Below, piece by piece: positions 35,423-44,316 of a stretch of 64,000 nucleotides of DNA. The position numbers and the translations under genes are program-made. Each line of letters begins with the position of its first letter. The first letter of the stretch is position 1. The DNA lies in assembly GCA_964549635.1 (NCBI GenBank), contig CAZJVJ010000004.1, forward strand, positions 81,005 to 145,004. The letters run 5' to 3'. The stretch comes from VGNY01 sp964549635 (lineage in GTDB: Bacteria > Chloroflexota > Dehalococcoidia > GIF9 > UBA5629). A model generated the notes under the pieces. The model worked only from the letters and a program-made list of their open reading frames with translations, made no database searches and was not told the DNA's origin.

Positions 35423-35970
35423 CAGTTGTTCACCTTGACTAATGAGACTAAGCTTACCTTGTCCTCGTTGTCTATTTCCTTAACATACACTTTTACCTCC
35501 TCACTTCTCGCGGTCGGTATGTTCTTACCTACATAGTCTGCACGGATGGGTAGCTCGCGATGTCCTCGGTCAACGAGAACGGCTAGCTGGATAGATTTAG
35601 GTCGTCCTAAATCTATAAGGGCATCCATAGCTGCGCGAATACTGCGGCCTGTGTAGAAGACATCGTCGACTAAAATAACCTGTTTATTCGTAACATCGAC
35701 GGGGATATCGGTTCGGCGAATTATAGGTTTCAAAGCTAGCGATGAAATATCGTCACGATAAAGGCCGATGTCAAGTGAGCCAACCGGTACAGCGACTCCC
35801 TCGAGACCTTGAATGATGATAGCCAGCCGCTTGGCTAGGGGAACCCCTCGGGTTTGCATGCCAACGAGGACAATATCATGGGCGCCTTTGTTCCTTTCTA
35901 ATATCTCGTGAGCAATGCGGACTAAGGCCCTTTGCATGTCCTCTGCGGACATAAGGATTTTTTCAGGCAT
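35422..35970 (-). CDS. pyrR: Pyrimidine operon attenuation protein PyrR
   Basis: UMP-sensing RNA-binding regulator, also a weak uracil phosphoribosyltransferase. 182 residues; PRPP loop VILVDDVFYTGRSIRAAMDALID and the RNA-binding face region GRPKSIQLAVLVDRGHRELPI. Its ATG follows directly after an attenuator hairpin whose 3' arm contains the GGAGG ribosome site, and a PyrR-binding loop lies in the same leader, so the gene controls itself and the whole operon. Confidence 0.96.
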   Translation of the reverse strand: MPEKILMSAEDMQRALVRIAHEILERNKGAHDIVLVGMQTRGVPLAKRLAIIIQGLEGVAVPVGSLDIGLYRDDISSLALKPIIRRTDIPVDVTNKQVILVDDVFYTGRSIRAAMDALIDLGRPKSIQLAVLVDRGHRELPIRADYVGKNIPTARSEEVKVYVKEIDNEDKVSLVSLVKVNN

Positions 35971-36098
35971 AAGAAAAACCTCCTGCCAGAAACTGGCAAG
36001 AGGTCTCTATAGCAACGAACAGATTTTGGGGTTGCGGTGGATTACAATTTTCTGTCATTACTTCCCTTGCCAGCCTCTCTGGACTGACTTAAAGGTTT
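35971..36098 (-). promoter_or_regulatory. PyrR-responsive attenuator in the pyr leader
   Basis: The leader carries the PyrR loop AGTCCAGAGAGGCT (36072-36085), matching the consensus ARUCCNGNGAGGYU. Next to it, CTGGCAAG (36066-36073) is complementary to CTTGCCAG (35993-36000), the 5' arm of the following terminator, and so can form an antiterminator. PyrR-UMP binding to the loop would free the terminator. Confidence 0.88.
35973..36004 (-). terminator. pyr attenuator terminator overlapping the pyrR ribosome site
   Basis: Stem of 12 pairs with one G-U (arms 36004-35993 and 35989-35978), 3-nt loop, followed by UUUUU. The 3' arm includes GGAGG, the pyrR ribosome site, only 7 nt before its ATG, so the hairpin could block both transcription and translation. 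Confidence 0.85.
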
Positions 36099-36104
36099 GC
36101 CACA

Positions 36105-36133
36105 ATTATAACAAATGTACCGGCGATTTGCAA
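36105..36133 (-). promoter_or_regulatory. pyr operon promoter
   Basis: Minus-strand TTGCAA (36128-36133), 17 bp, perfect TATAAT (36105-36110). Transcription would start near 36098, just before the attenuator. Confidence 0.75.
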
Positions 36134-36140
36134 GTCTAAC

Positions 36141-37109
36141 TTAAAAGAATTGTACTATAACTTTTCCGAAGATGGGGCCAACGAAATGGCGCATAAAAGG
36201 TATAAACCCAGGGCCGAATCTCCTGCTCAATTCCTTGGAAAAGTCCTCTACGTAGTCGGTAAAAGTATGGTGCTGGAATTTAAGAAGTTTTTGTGACTTA
36301 GCTGTGTCGTAACAGTCCAAATAGAATGGCTCCGTGGTAAATTTTCTGGCCGGTGGTAAAGGTAGCCCCATGACTCTCAGGATGGTGCCGATCATGTCTT
36401 TATATAGCATTCGTTGCTTGGGTCCACCGCTGATGACCAAGGTGTGTCCCTTAACCTTTTCGAAATTATTGACAGCATTGAGTATCGCCAGCGCTGCGTC
36501 ATCTGGATGACAATATTCAACTCGGTTATTCAGCGGAATTGTAAACATTCGCTTAAGGTCACGAATCGTAAAGGAAAGATACATGGTTGCAGCAAGGCGC
36601 AAAATTACGTAATCGATTCCCGACTCTCTAATGATGTCTTCAGCCTGAAGTTTGGTCTCGCCATATGTTCCTTTTGGGTTAGGAAGATGTTTTTCCGGGC
36701 AAAGAGGTTTAGTTGCATCCGGCGTTGGGCCGAAGACAGCTACCGAGGAAGTAAATATGAGCGGGATTTGTGCAGCTTTCTGTTTTAACAGTTCGACGAG
36801 TATCCTGGTGCCACCCACGTTGACCTTGATAGCCAACTCAGGTTTCTCGTCTGCCACCGGTGGCAGGATGCCAGCCATATGGACTACTGCGTCAACTCCT
36901 TCAAGGGCTTTTCGAACTGAGTCAGGTTGTGTTATATCACCCCACTGAATTTCAGCATTTGCCAGGAGCCTTTTAACGCTTTTTCTATTGTTCGGGGTTG
37001 CTAAGTCGAATACCCTTACTTGGAATCCTGCCTGCAAAAAAGCTTTGCAGACATTTATACCTAATCGGCCAGCCCCGCCTGTGATTAACACTCGTATTTT
37101 ATTGCCCAT
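36141..37109 (-). CDS. NAD-dependent epimerase/dehydratase family protein
   Basis: 322 residues of the extended SDR family. Rossmann loop TGGAGRLGINV, DAVVHMAGILPP, the SSVAVFGPTPD strand and the active-site YGETK. The substrate is probably a nucleotide sugar or sterol-like ketone; the region before the C terminus does not point to a known member. 4 bp follow the hydrolase gene upstream, so the two form an operon. Ends just before the pyr promoter. Confidence 0.9.
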   Translation of the reverse strand: MGNKIRVLITGGAGRLGINVCKAFLQAGFQVRVFDLATPNNRKSVKRLLANAEIQWGDITQPDSVRKALEGVDAVVHMAGILPPVADEKPELAIKVNVGGTRILVELLKQKAAQIPLIFTSSVAVFGPTPDATKPLCPEKHLPNPKGTYGETKLQAEDIIRESGIDYVILRLAATMYLSFTIRDLKRMFTIPLNNRVEYCHPDDAALAILNAVNNFEKVKGHTLVISGGPKQRMLYKDMIGTILRVMGLPLPPARKFTTEPFYLDCYDTAKSQKLLKFQHHTFTDYVEDFSKELSRRFGPGFIPFMRHFVGPIFGKVIVQFF

Positions 37110-37113
37110 TGGT

Positions 37114-38019
37114 CTAGAGATTGGTCTTCAGCGTTTTTACTAACCAGTTTATCCACTGGTTACGTAGCGTCCCTGGTAGTAGCGGTGTAGTGTGGAATCC
37201 TCCTTTAGCTAGTAATATTGCCTTGGGCTCGCAGGCTGCCTCATAAACGAACGCTGTTTTTTGATAAGGGGTTACCCTATCGCCCTCGCAGAAGACGAAA
37301 AGTTTGGAACAAGTCTCCAACTTGTGGAGTACATCTGACATTTTCATCAGTGGGAAGCCTTCAAAAAATTTTTGCCAGTCCACACGAACCCGGTACCCGT
37401 GCAGGTACATCCAGAGTCTACAAAGTAGAGCGGCAGTACCCTTTAACCACGGAAAAGCTCCGTGCTTCGGATATTCAATGATTTTGGTATTCTGCCCCCA
37501 TCGCCCAATAGTGAGTGGCTCATCGGCAAGAAGCTGGCTGTCCACCTCTGGTGGACAGGCCAATGCAACCAGAGCACGAGGATTATCTACCTTTTCTGTG
37601 GCCATAATTGCGGACATAGCGCCTAAACTGTGTCCGACAAGTCCTATTCGTTCCTCATCCACTGCTGGTAGCTGAGCCAACAAGCTCCAGGCATCAATAA
37701 CGTCGTCTGTAAGCCTTCCGTCGACGACGCCTTCACTGAGGCCATGACCGCGGAAGTCGAAGATGAAAATTGCTATACCCTGGGCTGCCAGAATGCGGGC
37801 ACTTGGTTCAACAGCCTTGGAGCTAGCGCCAAAGCCGTGGCACAAAACAGCGCCAGGTAAAAGGCCAGATACGTTTACATTTTCCGGTAACAGGATCTTG
37901 CCATTTAACTTTATAGCGTGACTGCCAAAGAGGACAGGTAATTCTTTGATTTTGTTTGCGCTTATCTTTTCTTTAACCTTCATCTCAATCATTTTCTGCT
38001 TTATTAACGAACAACACAT
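37114..38019 (-). CDS. Alpha/beta hydrolase (dienelactone hydrolase/peptidase-like)
   Basis: 301 residues. Oxyanion segment AVLCHGFGASSKAVEPSAR, FDFRGHGLSEG, nucleophile GHSLGA, and the acid/His near CEGDRVTPY and KGGFHTTPL. No signal peptide: cytoplasmic. The first M at 38019 is followed by in-frame Mets at residues 10 and 13 that could be the true start. Substrate unknown. Confidence 0.87.
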   Translation of the reverse strand: MCCSLIKQKMIEMKVKEKISANKIKELPVLFGSHAIKLNGKILLPENVNVSGLLPGAVLCHGFGASSKAVEPSARILAAQGIAIFIFDFRGHGLSEGVVDGRLTDDVIDAWSLLAQLPAVDEERIGLVGHSLGAMSAIMATEKVDNPRALVALACPPEVDSQLLADEPLTIGRWGQNTKIIEYPKHGAFPWLKGTAALLCRLWMYLHGYRVRVDWQKFFEGFPLMKMSDVLHKLETCSKLFVFCEGDRVTPYQKTAFVYEAACEPKAILLAKGGFHTTPLLPGTLRNQWINWLVKTLKTNL

Positions 38020-38220
38020 GCAGTAAGTTTACCCTATAACCTTCATTCTGTAATCGTGAGTATGGCTGGTTTTGCGTGAAGAAAAGAGGCCTGAGTGGAG
38101 TCATCCCTTTTGGCGATGGGCAAATCGCACTTTAGTATGACTTGGCTTGTGATAATGATGATTTTCTTGAGCAGATGAGGCTAAGGTTAGTCTTAGGGGG
38201 CGCACCTTTCCTGTATTGGT

Positions 38221-38994
38221 TCAAGAAAGGTTTAGCCATTTAAGAAGGTCATTACCCCAGAGTAGCGTTACCATAGTAGCTACGGATAGGAATGGGCCAA
38301 AGGGTATCATGTCTTTTCGTCCTTTTACTTTTAGAAGTAACATAATTGATGCCGCTAGACCGCCGCTGACCATGGCTAAAAACATCGCTAGAAAGACTAG
38401 CGGGAACCCAGTGACTAATCCTATTAATCCTGCTAGCTTGACGTCACCCCATCCCATACCTTGTCGTGAAATCAAGGCTGGAAGGCATAACAGTGAGAAG
38501 CCGATAGCACCACCAATAGCCGCACTTTTTATTCCCGGTTGGGCGATTGACGGCACAGACTCTGCAGCCAGTGCTAACATGAAGGCAATAGCCATTCCAG
38601 GCAGAACTATCTTGTTGGGTAAAATATTGTGCTCCAAGTCTGTAATCAAAAGGACTATGAACAGGCAGCAATAAAGGGCAACTATTCCCAGGTTCCAACT
38701 AATTCCATAGTACCAGAACAAAAAGACAAATACTGCTGCAGTGGATGATTCCACCAAGAATAAGCGTATAGGTATGCTTGCCCCACAATAGCGGCAACGG
38801 CCTTTTAGGAGCAGGTAACTGAGAATTGGAAACAAGTCCTTGATTGCGAGCCGACGTTTACAGCTAGGGCAGCCGGACGGCGGTGAGATGATTGATTTAC
38901 CTTCAGGGAGTCTGTCAGCGACCACATTAATGAAGCTGCCTACGGTTGCGCCCAGCAAGAAGAATAAAAATGACCACAAAATAGCAGTTAGCAC
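38221..38994 (-). CDS. pilD: Prepilin peptidase (type IV leader peptidase)
   Basis: Membrane aspartic protease that cuts and often N-methylates type IV prepilins. 257 residues: N-terminal methylase zinc Cys pairs CPSCKRR and CRYCG, catalytic Asp in DLEHNILPNKIVLPG and GWGDVKLAGLIGLVTG, eight or so membrane helices. It would process the pilin encoded at 62644. Follows the MoaD gene by 6 bp but is functionally unrelated to it. Confidence 0.94.
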   Translation of the reverse strand: MLTAILWSFLFFLLGATVGSFINVVADRLPEGKSIISPPSGCPSCKRRLAIKDLFPILSYLLLKGRCRYCGASIPIRLFLVESSTAAVFVFLFWYYGISWNLGIVALYCCLFIVLLITDLEHNILPNKIVLPGMAIAFMLALAAESVPSIAQPGIKSAAIGGAIGFSLLCLPALISRQGMGWGDVKLAGLIGLVTGFPLVFLAMFLAMVSGGLAASIMLLLKVKGRKDMIPFGPFLSVATMVTLLWGNDLLKWLNLS

Positions 38995-39000
38995 TGGCTC

Positions 39001-39285
39001 TTATCCACCGGTAGCTGGAGGGAAAATCTGGAGCTGGTCACCGTCTTTAAGATTTGTCTGTTTCAAATTGCGCAAGCTGGCACCATTAAGTAGCACGAGA
39101 GAGTACTCGTGTATTCGCCCGTCCACTTGAATTCCGTTGGCCATAAGTTGCTCTCGGAGCTTTTGACCAAACTTCTCATCCACTTGAGCTAGGGCCTGTT
39201 CCAAGTTATCGGCATCTATTGTAATGCTATCTATGCCCAAATATTGGCGCCAGAGACTATAAAATTTAATTGTGACCGATGCCAT
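39001..39285 (-). CDS. MoaD/ThiS-family sulfur carrier protein
   Basis: 94 residues, ubiquitin-like beta-grasp, with the required C-terminal PATGG that is adenylated and then thiocarboxylated. The N half FYSLWRQYLGIDSITID and NGIQVDGRIHEYSLVLLNGASL fits MoaD-like proteins. With the ThiF-like activator 13 bp upstream it forms a sulfur-transfer pair. Possible jobs are molybdopterin/tungstopterin, thiamin or cysteine synthesis. Confidence 0.88.
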   Translation of the reverse strand: MASVTIKFYSLWRQYLGIDSITIDADNLEQALAQVDEKFGQKLREQLMANGIQVDGRIHEYSLVLLNGASLRNLKQTNLKDGDQLQIFPPATGG

Positions 39286-39298
39286 CTTTGATTAACCT

Positions 39299-40156
39299 TT
39301 ATACCTCGATTTTATCGACAATACTCTCCATAGTGTCAAACATAAGAAGCAAGTTGCGCAGGGGTTTACCGATTCCAGTGATTATCTTAATTACTTCCTG
39401 AACTTGCCAGGCTGCTACCATTGCCGGAGTGGCTGAGGGAGTACCTATCTTTATTTCTATTCCGTGCTCCAATCGACTATCAGGCGGCCCATAAACGGAC
39501 ATTAGTCCTGCATCTTCCGGGTAAATAGCCATGAGTTGGCCACTAAATCCGGCAATCGCACCATAGACGTACGGGATTCCTAATCTTCTGCAAGCGTTTT
39601 CAACCGCGTATCGTGATGGCAAATTGTCCAGCCCATCAACTACCACCCGAACCCCCGCGAGTAGCTCGGTCGCATTCTCGTTATTCAATCTTTCTAAGAA
39701 AGTGGTAATAGTGATTGCTGAGTTTATTTCCTTGACCCTTCTTGAGGCGGCCCTTGCTTTGTACTCGCCCAGATTTTCTTCTGTTGACATCAGCTGCCTG
39801 TTTAAATTCTGTTCAGAGAAGCGGTCGTTGTCAATAATGATTATGTGTCCTATGCCTTGTCTGGCCAGTAGCTCTATGACCGTGCCCCCCAATCCACCTG
39901 CACCAACCACAGCGACAGTGGATTGCAATAATTTTATTTGGCCATCTATGCCAATTGTACCTATATTACGAAGATAACGGAAAGGAATGACACCCTCTTG
40001 TAGCGATATAATTTGTATCTCTATAGGAGCAATGCCCTCTGCATGAGCAATAGAGTTTACTGCTTTTAAGCTAATGACAGGATATTTACTGCCATCTGGG
40101 GCTATATATGTCTCCGTAAATTGTCGAATGCGTTGCGCAATGGTTTCGTTTGCCAT
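39299..40156 (-). CDS. ThiF/MoeB-family E1-like adenylyltransferase
   Basis: Activates the C terminus of a sulfur carrier with ATP. 285 residues from the ATG at 40156 (in-frame ATG at 40186 also possible). Nucleotide site VVGAGGLGGTVIELLARQGIG, IDNDRFSEQNLNRQ, VVVDGLDNLPSRYAVENACR. The paired zinc Cys of MoeB (CxxC...CxxC) are absent. The N-terminal 75 residues carry GVIPFRYLRN and are longer than in ThiF. Partner of the adjoining MoaD/ThiS protein. Confidence 0.9.
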   Translation of the reverse strand: MANETIAQRIRQFTETYIAPDGSKYPVISLKAVNSIAHAEGIAPIEIQIISLQEGVIPFRYLRNIGTIGIDGQIKLLQSTVAVVGAGGLGGTVIELLARQGIGHIIIIDNDRFSEQNLNRQLMSTEENLGEYKARAASRRVKEINSAITITTFLERLNNENATELLAGVRVVVDGLDNLPSRYAVENACRRLGIPYVYGAIAGFSGQLMAIYPEDAGLMSVYGPPDSRLEHGIEIKIGTPSATPAMVAAWQVQEVIKIITGIGKPLRNLLLMFDTMESIVDKIEV

Positions 40157-40279
40157 GTTACCTGCTCGAAATATTTTATTGTGCACATGGCTTGTAGCTT
40201 ACAGTGATAACGCTATTGATTAAAGTGTGACATATCATAACAGAATTGGGCAGATTTATCATTGGGAGGGAAGCGCCGC

Positions 40280-41017
40280 TTATTTATAGAATTGGCAGGC
40301 GATAGCGCTCTCGTAATTCAACCCTATGTTCAGGCCATGTGATGTAGCTGTATTGAGAGCTTTTTTGGCAGCTTGGACGGCAGCCGGGGGCGATGTGGCT
40401 ATTTCTTGAGCTAGCTTTATTGCATTGATCATTAATTGGTCATGTGAATAGACATGGTCTACTAATCCTATACGAAGGGCCTCTTTGGCATCAATTTTTC
40501 TTCCGGTGAAGATGAGTTCCCTGGCTCTGCCGGGCCCAACGGTGCGTGGTAACCGCTGAGTGCCTCCACAGTCTGGGATTATGCCGTAAGTCACTTCAGG
40601 TATCGAGAAGACTGCGGTTTCAGAGGCAAGTCTGATGTCACAGGCTAGGGCAATCTCCATACCTCCACCTATACAGGCGCCATTTATTGCTGCAATTACT
40701 GGTACAGGTAAGGACTCATACATATCAAATACGCCTCTAAAATACCGGACTGCTTCGAACGCATTGCGAAATGGCATACCGGCGAACATCTTTTCCGGAG
40801 AAGCTAGTACACTAATATCGAGCCCTGCGCAGAAGGCACGTCCAGCTCCGGTTAGGATGGCAACCCTGACATTTGGTTCTTGCTCTATTGCTTTGGCTGC
40901 CTCTCCCAGCCCCATCCAAAGTTCTATATCAAGGGCATTCAGCTTTTCAGGGCGATTCATGGTGACCCTAGCTATGGCATCTTCTATTTTAAGCAACACC
41001 TTTTCAGTTTTAATCAT
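40280..41017 (-). CDS. Enoyl-CoA hydratase/isomerase family protein
   Basis: Crotonase fold, 245 residues. CoA-binding RPEKLNALDIELW, oxyanion hole AGLDISVL and GACIGGGMEIALACDIRLAS, and PEVTYGIIPDCGGTQRLPR, where the first catalytic Glu is kept (PEV) and the second position is Asp. GAGGAGG precedes the ATG. It follows the FadH-like gene by 39 bp in a fatty-acid-type operon with the NPD-like gene. Confidence 0.9.
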   Translation of the reverse strand: MIKTEKVLLKIEDAIARVTMNRPEKLNALDIELWMGLGEAAKAIEQEPNVRVAILTGAGRAFCAGLDISVLASPEKMFAGMPFRNAFEAVRYFRGVFDMYESLPVPVIAAINGACIGGGMEIALACDIRLASETAVFSIPEVTYGIIPDCGGTQRLPRTVGPGRARELIFTGRKIDAKEALRIGLVDHVYSHDQLMINAIKLAQEIATSPPAAVQAAKKALNTATSHGLNIGLNYESAIACQFYK

Positions 41018-41056
41018 CCGTCCTCCTCACAGTGCGAGTATCTTCGACAAAGGGTT

Positions 41057-42979
41057 TCACAGAGCCTGTGCTACTCTAAACGCGCTCTCCATGGCTTGGG
41101 CTATCTTGCCGGGTTTGGCGCTGTCTCCTATTACGTAGAGTTCAGCAACTCTTCCTTCCAGGCCTTTAGCAAGCTTCTGATTTGGCTCCATTCCCGCGGC
41201 AAGCACAACACTGTCGCCATCAAAAAATTCGACTTTTCCATTGCGGTCTACCTTCACACCACTCTCGGTTATTTCTGTCACCCTGGCATTTGTTTCCATT
41301 TTTACACCTAAACCGCGGAGCCTTCCCATTATTACCCATCTGTTGGCTCGCTCTATGTCCGCTCCAATACGTCCGAGCATTTCAAGAATAGTCACTTTTC
41401 TGCCACGTACTGCTAGGAATTCAGCTGTTTCGCAGCCTACCATGCCACCGCCGATTATGAGCACATTTTGCCCAACCTCTTGCCGGCCCTTTAAAATATC
41501 TGTGGCTAGAAAAACGTTTTCCCTGTTTACTCCCGGGATGTCAGGGATTATTGGCAGTGCGCCGGTGGCCACTATCACGACATCAGGTTCGGCTTCGGCA
41601 ACTGTCTTTGGAGTTACCTCCTCACCCAGCCTGACATCAACACCCAACTTCTGCATCTGGCGTGATAGATATCTAATAAGATTGCCTAACTCCTCTTTGT
41701 GGGGTGGTATAGTAGCCACCAGAAGCTGACCACCAAGTTGTTCTTTGTCATCAACAAGTGTAACATTATGGCCTCTCATGGCAGCTACCCTTGCTGCTTC
41801 CATTCCTGCTGGGCCTCCGCCAATAACTAAAACCTTCTTTGGCTGTTTTGCTGGTACGATATTATACTCAGCTTCTCTACCGGCTCTAGCGTTTATGGCA
41901 CAGGTTATGCCATCCTGTTCTATTGCTTTGTCGAAGCAGGTACAGCAGGCAGTGCATTGTCTTATGTCGTCAAATTGGCCCTCTCTAGCCTTGTTCGGCC
42001 ATTCTGGGTCAGCTATAAGAGCTCTGGCCAGGTATATCAAATCAACCTTCCCGTCAACCAGAATCTGCTCTGCCAGGTGCGGGTCTGATATCCTTGTGCC
42101 ACCGATAATCGGTATACTGACTACCTTCTTAACTGCCTCTGCCAGGTATATCCAGTTCGCTTGCGGAACGGACATCTGTATAAATGGTACGGGTGACTCG
42201 TGCCATCCGGTGGATACATTGATGGCATGGATACCGGCCATCTCCATCAGCCGAGCAACTGTCTTGGTATCTTCAAGCGTGTTACCACCATCCATGAAGT
42301 CGGCACCAGAAACCCGGCACAGTAGTGGATAGTCACTGCCCACAGTGTTTTTGACGCAATTAATGCACTCGAGAAGTAGCCTGGCGCGCTTTTCAATGTT
42401 ACCCCCGTAGCCGTCAGTCCTTTTGTTGGTGTGGCCAGATAGAAAGTGACTGATAAGGCTGGTACCAGCGATTGCATTGATCTCGACTGCATCAAATCCA
42501 GCTTCTACTGCACGCCGGGCAGCGTCACCGTAGCTTTTTACAACCTGGCTGATCTCGCTGGTAATTAACGGCCTTGGTTTTGGCGCGTTGGCATGTCTCT
42601 CTACTGTGACATCCGAGGGCCCGACCAGTTCCCAGGTACCATCTTTTTTGGGCAGAATTCCGAGAGCAGATAGTTGTATGGCTACCTTTGCCCCGCATGT
42701 ATGTATTAAGTCAACAAATTCGCGCAGACCGGGAATAAATTCATCTTTGTAAATGCCGATACCGCCAGCAAACAAGGGTCCCGGATCCATAGTAGTGGCA
42801 AGGCCTACAACTATAAGCCCAACACCACCCCGTGCCCTTTCGCTATAGAAATGCTTGAAGCGGTCGGTTATCATACCGTTGGCTCCCAGCCCTACTGCCA
42901 TGGCTGGCATTACGAGCCTGTTCTTCAGCTTCAGCTTGCTTATGTTTATAGGTTCAAATAGCGTTCTGATTTGGCTCAA
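41057..42979 (-). CDS. FadH-like 2,4-dienoyl-CoA reductase/old yellow enzyme fusion
   Basis: 640 residues. N half: FMN TIM barrel of the old yellow enzyme type (NRLVMPAMAVG, GRIGT-type PIIGGTRI). Centre: 4Fe-4S site CTACCTCFDKAIEQDGITC. C half: FAD/NAD(P) domain with VIGGGPAGMEAARVAAMRGH and IIGGGMVGCETAEFLA. The plan is that of FadH, which reduces 2,4-dienoyl-CoA, but family members also act on cyclic enones, trimethylamine and bile-acid intermediates. Start is TTG at 42979 with AAAGGAGG 8 nt before; a GTG at 43000 lies in frame. It overlaps the NPD-like gene. Confidence 0.9.
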   Translation of the reverse strand: MSQIRTLFEPINISKLKLKNRLVMPAMAVGLGANGMITDRFKHFYSERARGGVGLIVVGLATTMDPGPLFAGGIGIYKDEFIPGLREFVDLIHTCGAKVAIQLSALGILPKKDGTWELVGPSDVTVERHANAPKPRPLITSEISQVVKSYGDAARRAVEAGFDAVEINAIAGTSLISHFLSGHTNKRTDGYGGNIEKRARLLLECINCVKNTVGSDYPLLCRVSGADFMDGGNTLEDTKTVARLMEMAGIHAINVSTGWHESPVPFIQMSVPQANWIYLAEAVKKVVSIPIIGGTRISDPHLAEQILVDGKVDLIYLARALIADPEWPNKAREGQFDDIRQCTACCTCFDKAIEQDGITCAINARAGREAEYNIVPAKQPKKVLVIGGGPAGMEAARVAAMRGHNVTLVDDKEQLGGQLLVATIPPHKEELGNLIRYLSRQMQKLGVDVRLGEEVTPKTVAEAEPDVVIVATGALPIIPDIPGVNRENVFLATDILKGRQEVGQNVLIIGGGMVGCETAEFLAVRGRKVTILEMLGRIGADIERANRWVIMGRLRGLGVKMETNARVTEITESGVKVDRNGKVEFFDGDSVVLAAGMEPNQKLAKGLEGRVAELYVIGDSAKPGKIAQAMESAFRVAQAL

Positions 42980-44156
42980 CTGGTTTCCTCCTTTGTCCAC
43001 TTATTTGTTGAGGCGTGCTAGATATTGTAACCCTGTTAGGGAGCGTTTCGCCTAGTAGCGTTATTGCCTCATCAACCATTTTATGCAGTATTTCTTTGGC
43101 TGGTTTTGTCTCTTTAAGCATTCCCACCACTTGTCCTGCAGGTGCGCATAAAAGGTCATATCTTTTCGCCCTTGCTAGGCTGTGTATAAGATCGATCATA
43201 AGTAATACCTGTATAGGCATAGATAGGGGCGGCATCCCTGATTTGTCAAAGGCCTCCTGTATCGGGTTTTTTATCTGGCGCAGTGTTTTGCCTGTCCACA
43301 CCCTACTGATTCTGGTGTCCTCTTCAGTAGCATCTATCATCATTTTTCGGTGAATATCCGTCACGTTAGCCTCTTCCGCAAAGAGAAAGGCAGTGCCTAC
43401 CCACACTCCCATAGCGCCAAGTGCCAGGGCAGCGACAATACCTCTGCCGTCGCCTATCCCGCCAGCAGCTATGACTGGGGTGGGTGCTACAGCGTCAACA
43501 ACCTGAGGAAGTAAGGCGAAGGTTCCCACTCTACCAGTATGGCCTCCGGCTTCATAGCCTTGGGCCACAATGAAGTCAACGCCGGCCTTTTTGTGTCGCA
43601 GTGCTGCCCGAACGTTACCCGCTAAGCCTAATACTTTCATTCCCCCTTCGTGGGCCATGGGCACAACCCACCCGGGTATTCCCAGGCCTGAGCAAAACAG
43701 TGGGACGCGTTCTTCGATCATTATTTCTATTTGCTTTTTGGAGTGTTCTTCACTGAAGATGAAGTCTAACTTTGTTTCGGTGATGGGTACACCATAAGTG
43801 GCTGCCACACCGTCAATAAAATCGATGTACTCCTTGGGAACAAATCTCTGCCTCATTTCCGCCAGTGACATATTCGGTGGCGGCGACAGGGCCAGCTCAT
43901 CTGGTAGCAGCACGTCAACTCCAAATGGTTTGTCAGTAAGGCTTTTAACTTCTCTGATTTGAGCGCGAAGTTCTTTTAACGACAGTCCAGTAGCACCCAG
44001 AACGCCCATGCCGCCAGCGTTGGATACAGCAGCAACTAGCTTTGGCTGTGCTGCGTGTCCTTCACCAGCTAGTCCTCCCATTCCGGCAAGCAGAATCGGG
44101 TAGTCAATGTTCAAAATATCACATAGTTCAGTCCGAAGAACCTTTTTTGTATGCAA
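42954..44156 (-). CDS. Nitronate monooxygenase/FabK-like flavoprotein
   Basis: 400-residue FMN TIM barrel. YPILLAGMGGLAG at the N terminus, SNAGGMGVLGA, then QGYEAGGHTGRVGTFALLPQVVD and PVIAAGGIGDGRGIVAALALGAMGVWVGTAF form the FMN site of the NPD/FabK family. In this setting, beside FadH-like and crotonase genes, an enoyl reductase or enone-handling role is more likely than nitroalkane oxidation. It heads the three-gene minus-strand operon. Confidence 0.87.
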   Translation of the reverse strand: MHTKKVLRTELCDILNIDYPILLAGMGGLAGEGHAAQPKLVAAVSNAGGMGVLGATGLSLKELRAQIREVKSLTDKPFGVDVLLPDELALSPPPNMSLAEMRQRFVPKEYIDFIDGVAATYGVPITETKLDFIFSEEHSKKQIEIMIEERVPLFCSGLGIPGWVVPMAHEGGMKVLGLAGNVRAALRHKKAGVDFIVAQGYEAGGHTGRVGTFALLPQVVDAVAPTPVIAAGGIGDGRGIVAALALGAMGVWVGTAFLFAEEANVTDIHRKMMIDATEEDTRISRVWTGKTLRQIKNPIQEAFDKSGMPPLSMPIQVLLMIDLIHSLARAKRYDLLCAPAGQVVGMLKETKPAKEILHKMVDEAITLLGETLPNRVTISSTPQQISGQRRKPVEPNQNAI

Positions 44157-44316
44157 TTTCCCCTTCCTTTTTAATTAAATTACAATCCCGGCTCGTATTC
44201 TTATCCGGGGCTTCATTTCCTGCAGATAGTAAATTAAGGCCGCATCTGGTTCTAGAGGGCCGGATGAATTAAAAAGTTAATAACCAAAACTGCTGCAGGC
44301 CTGGAAAAAAATAGCC

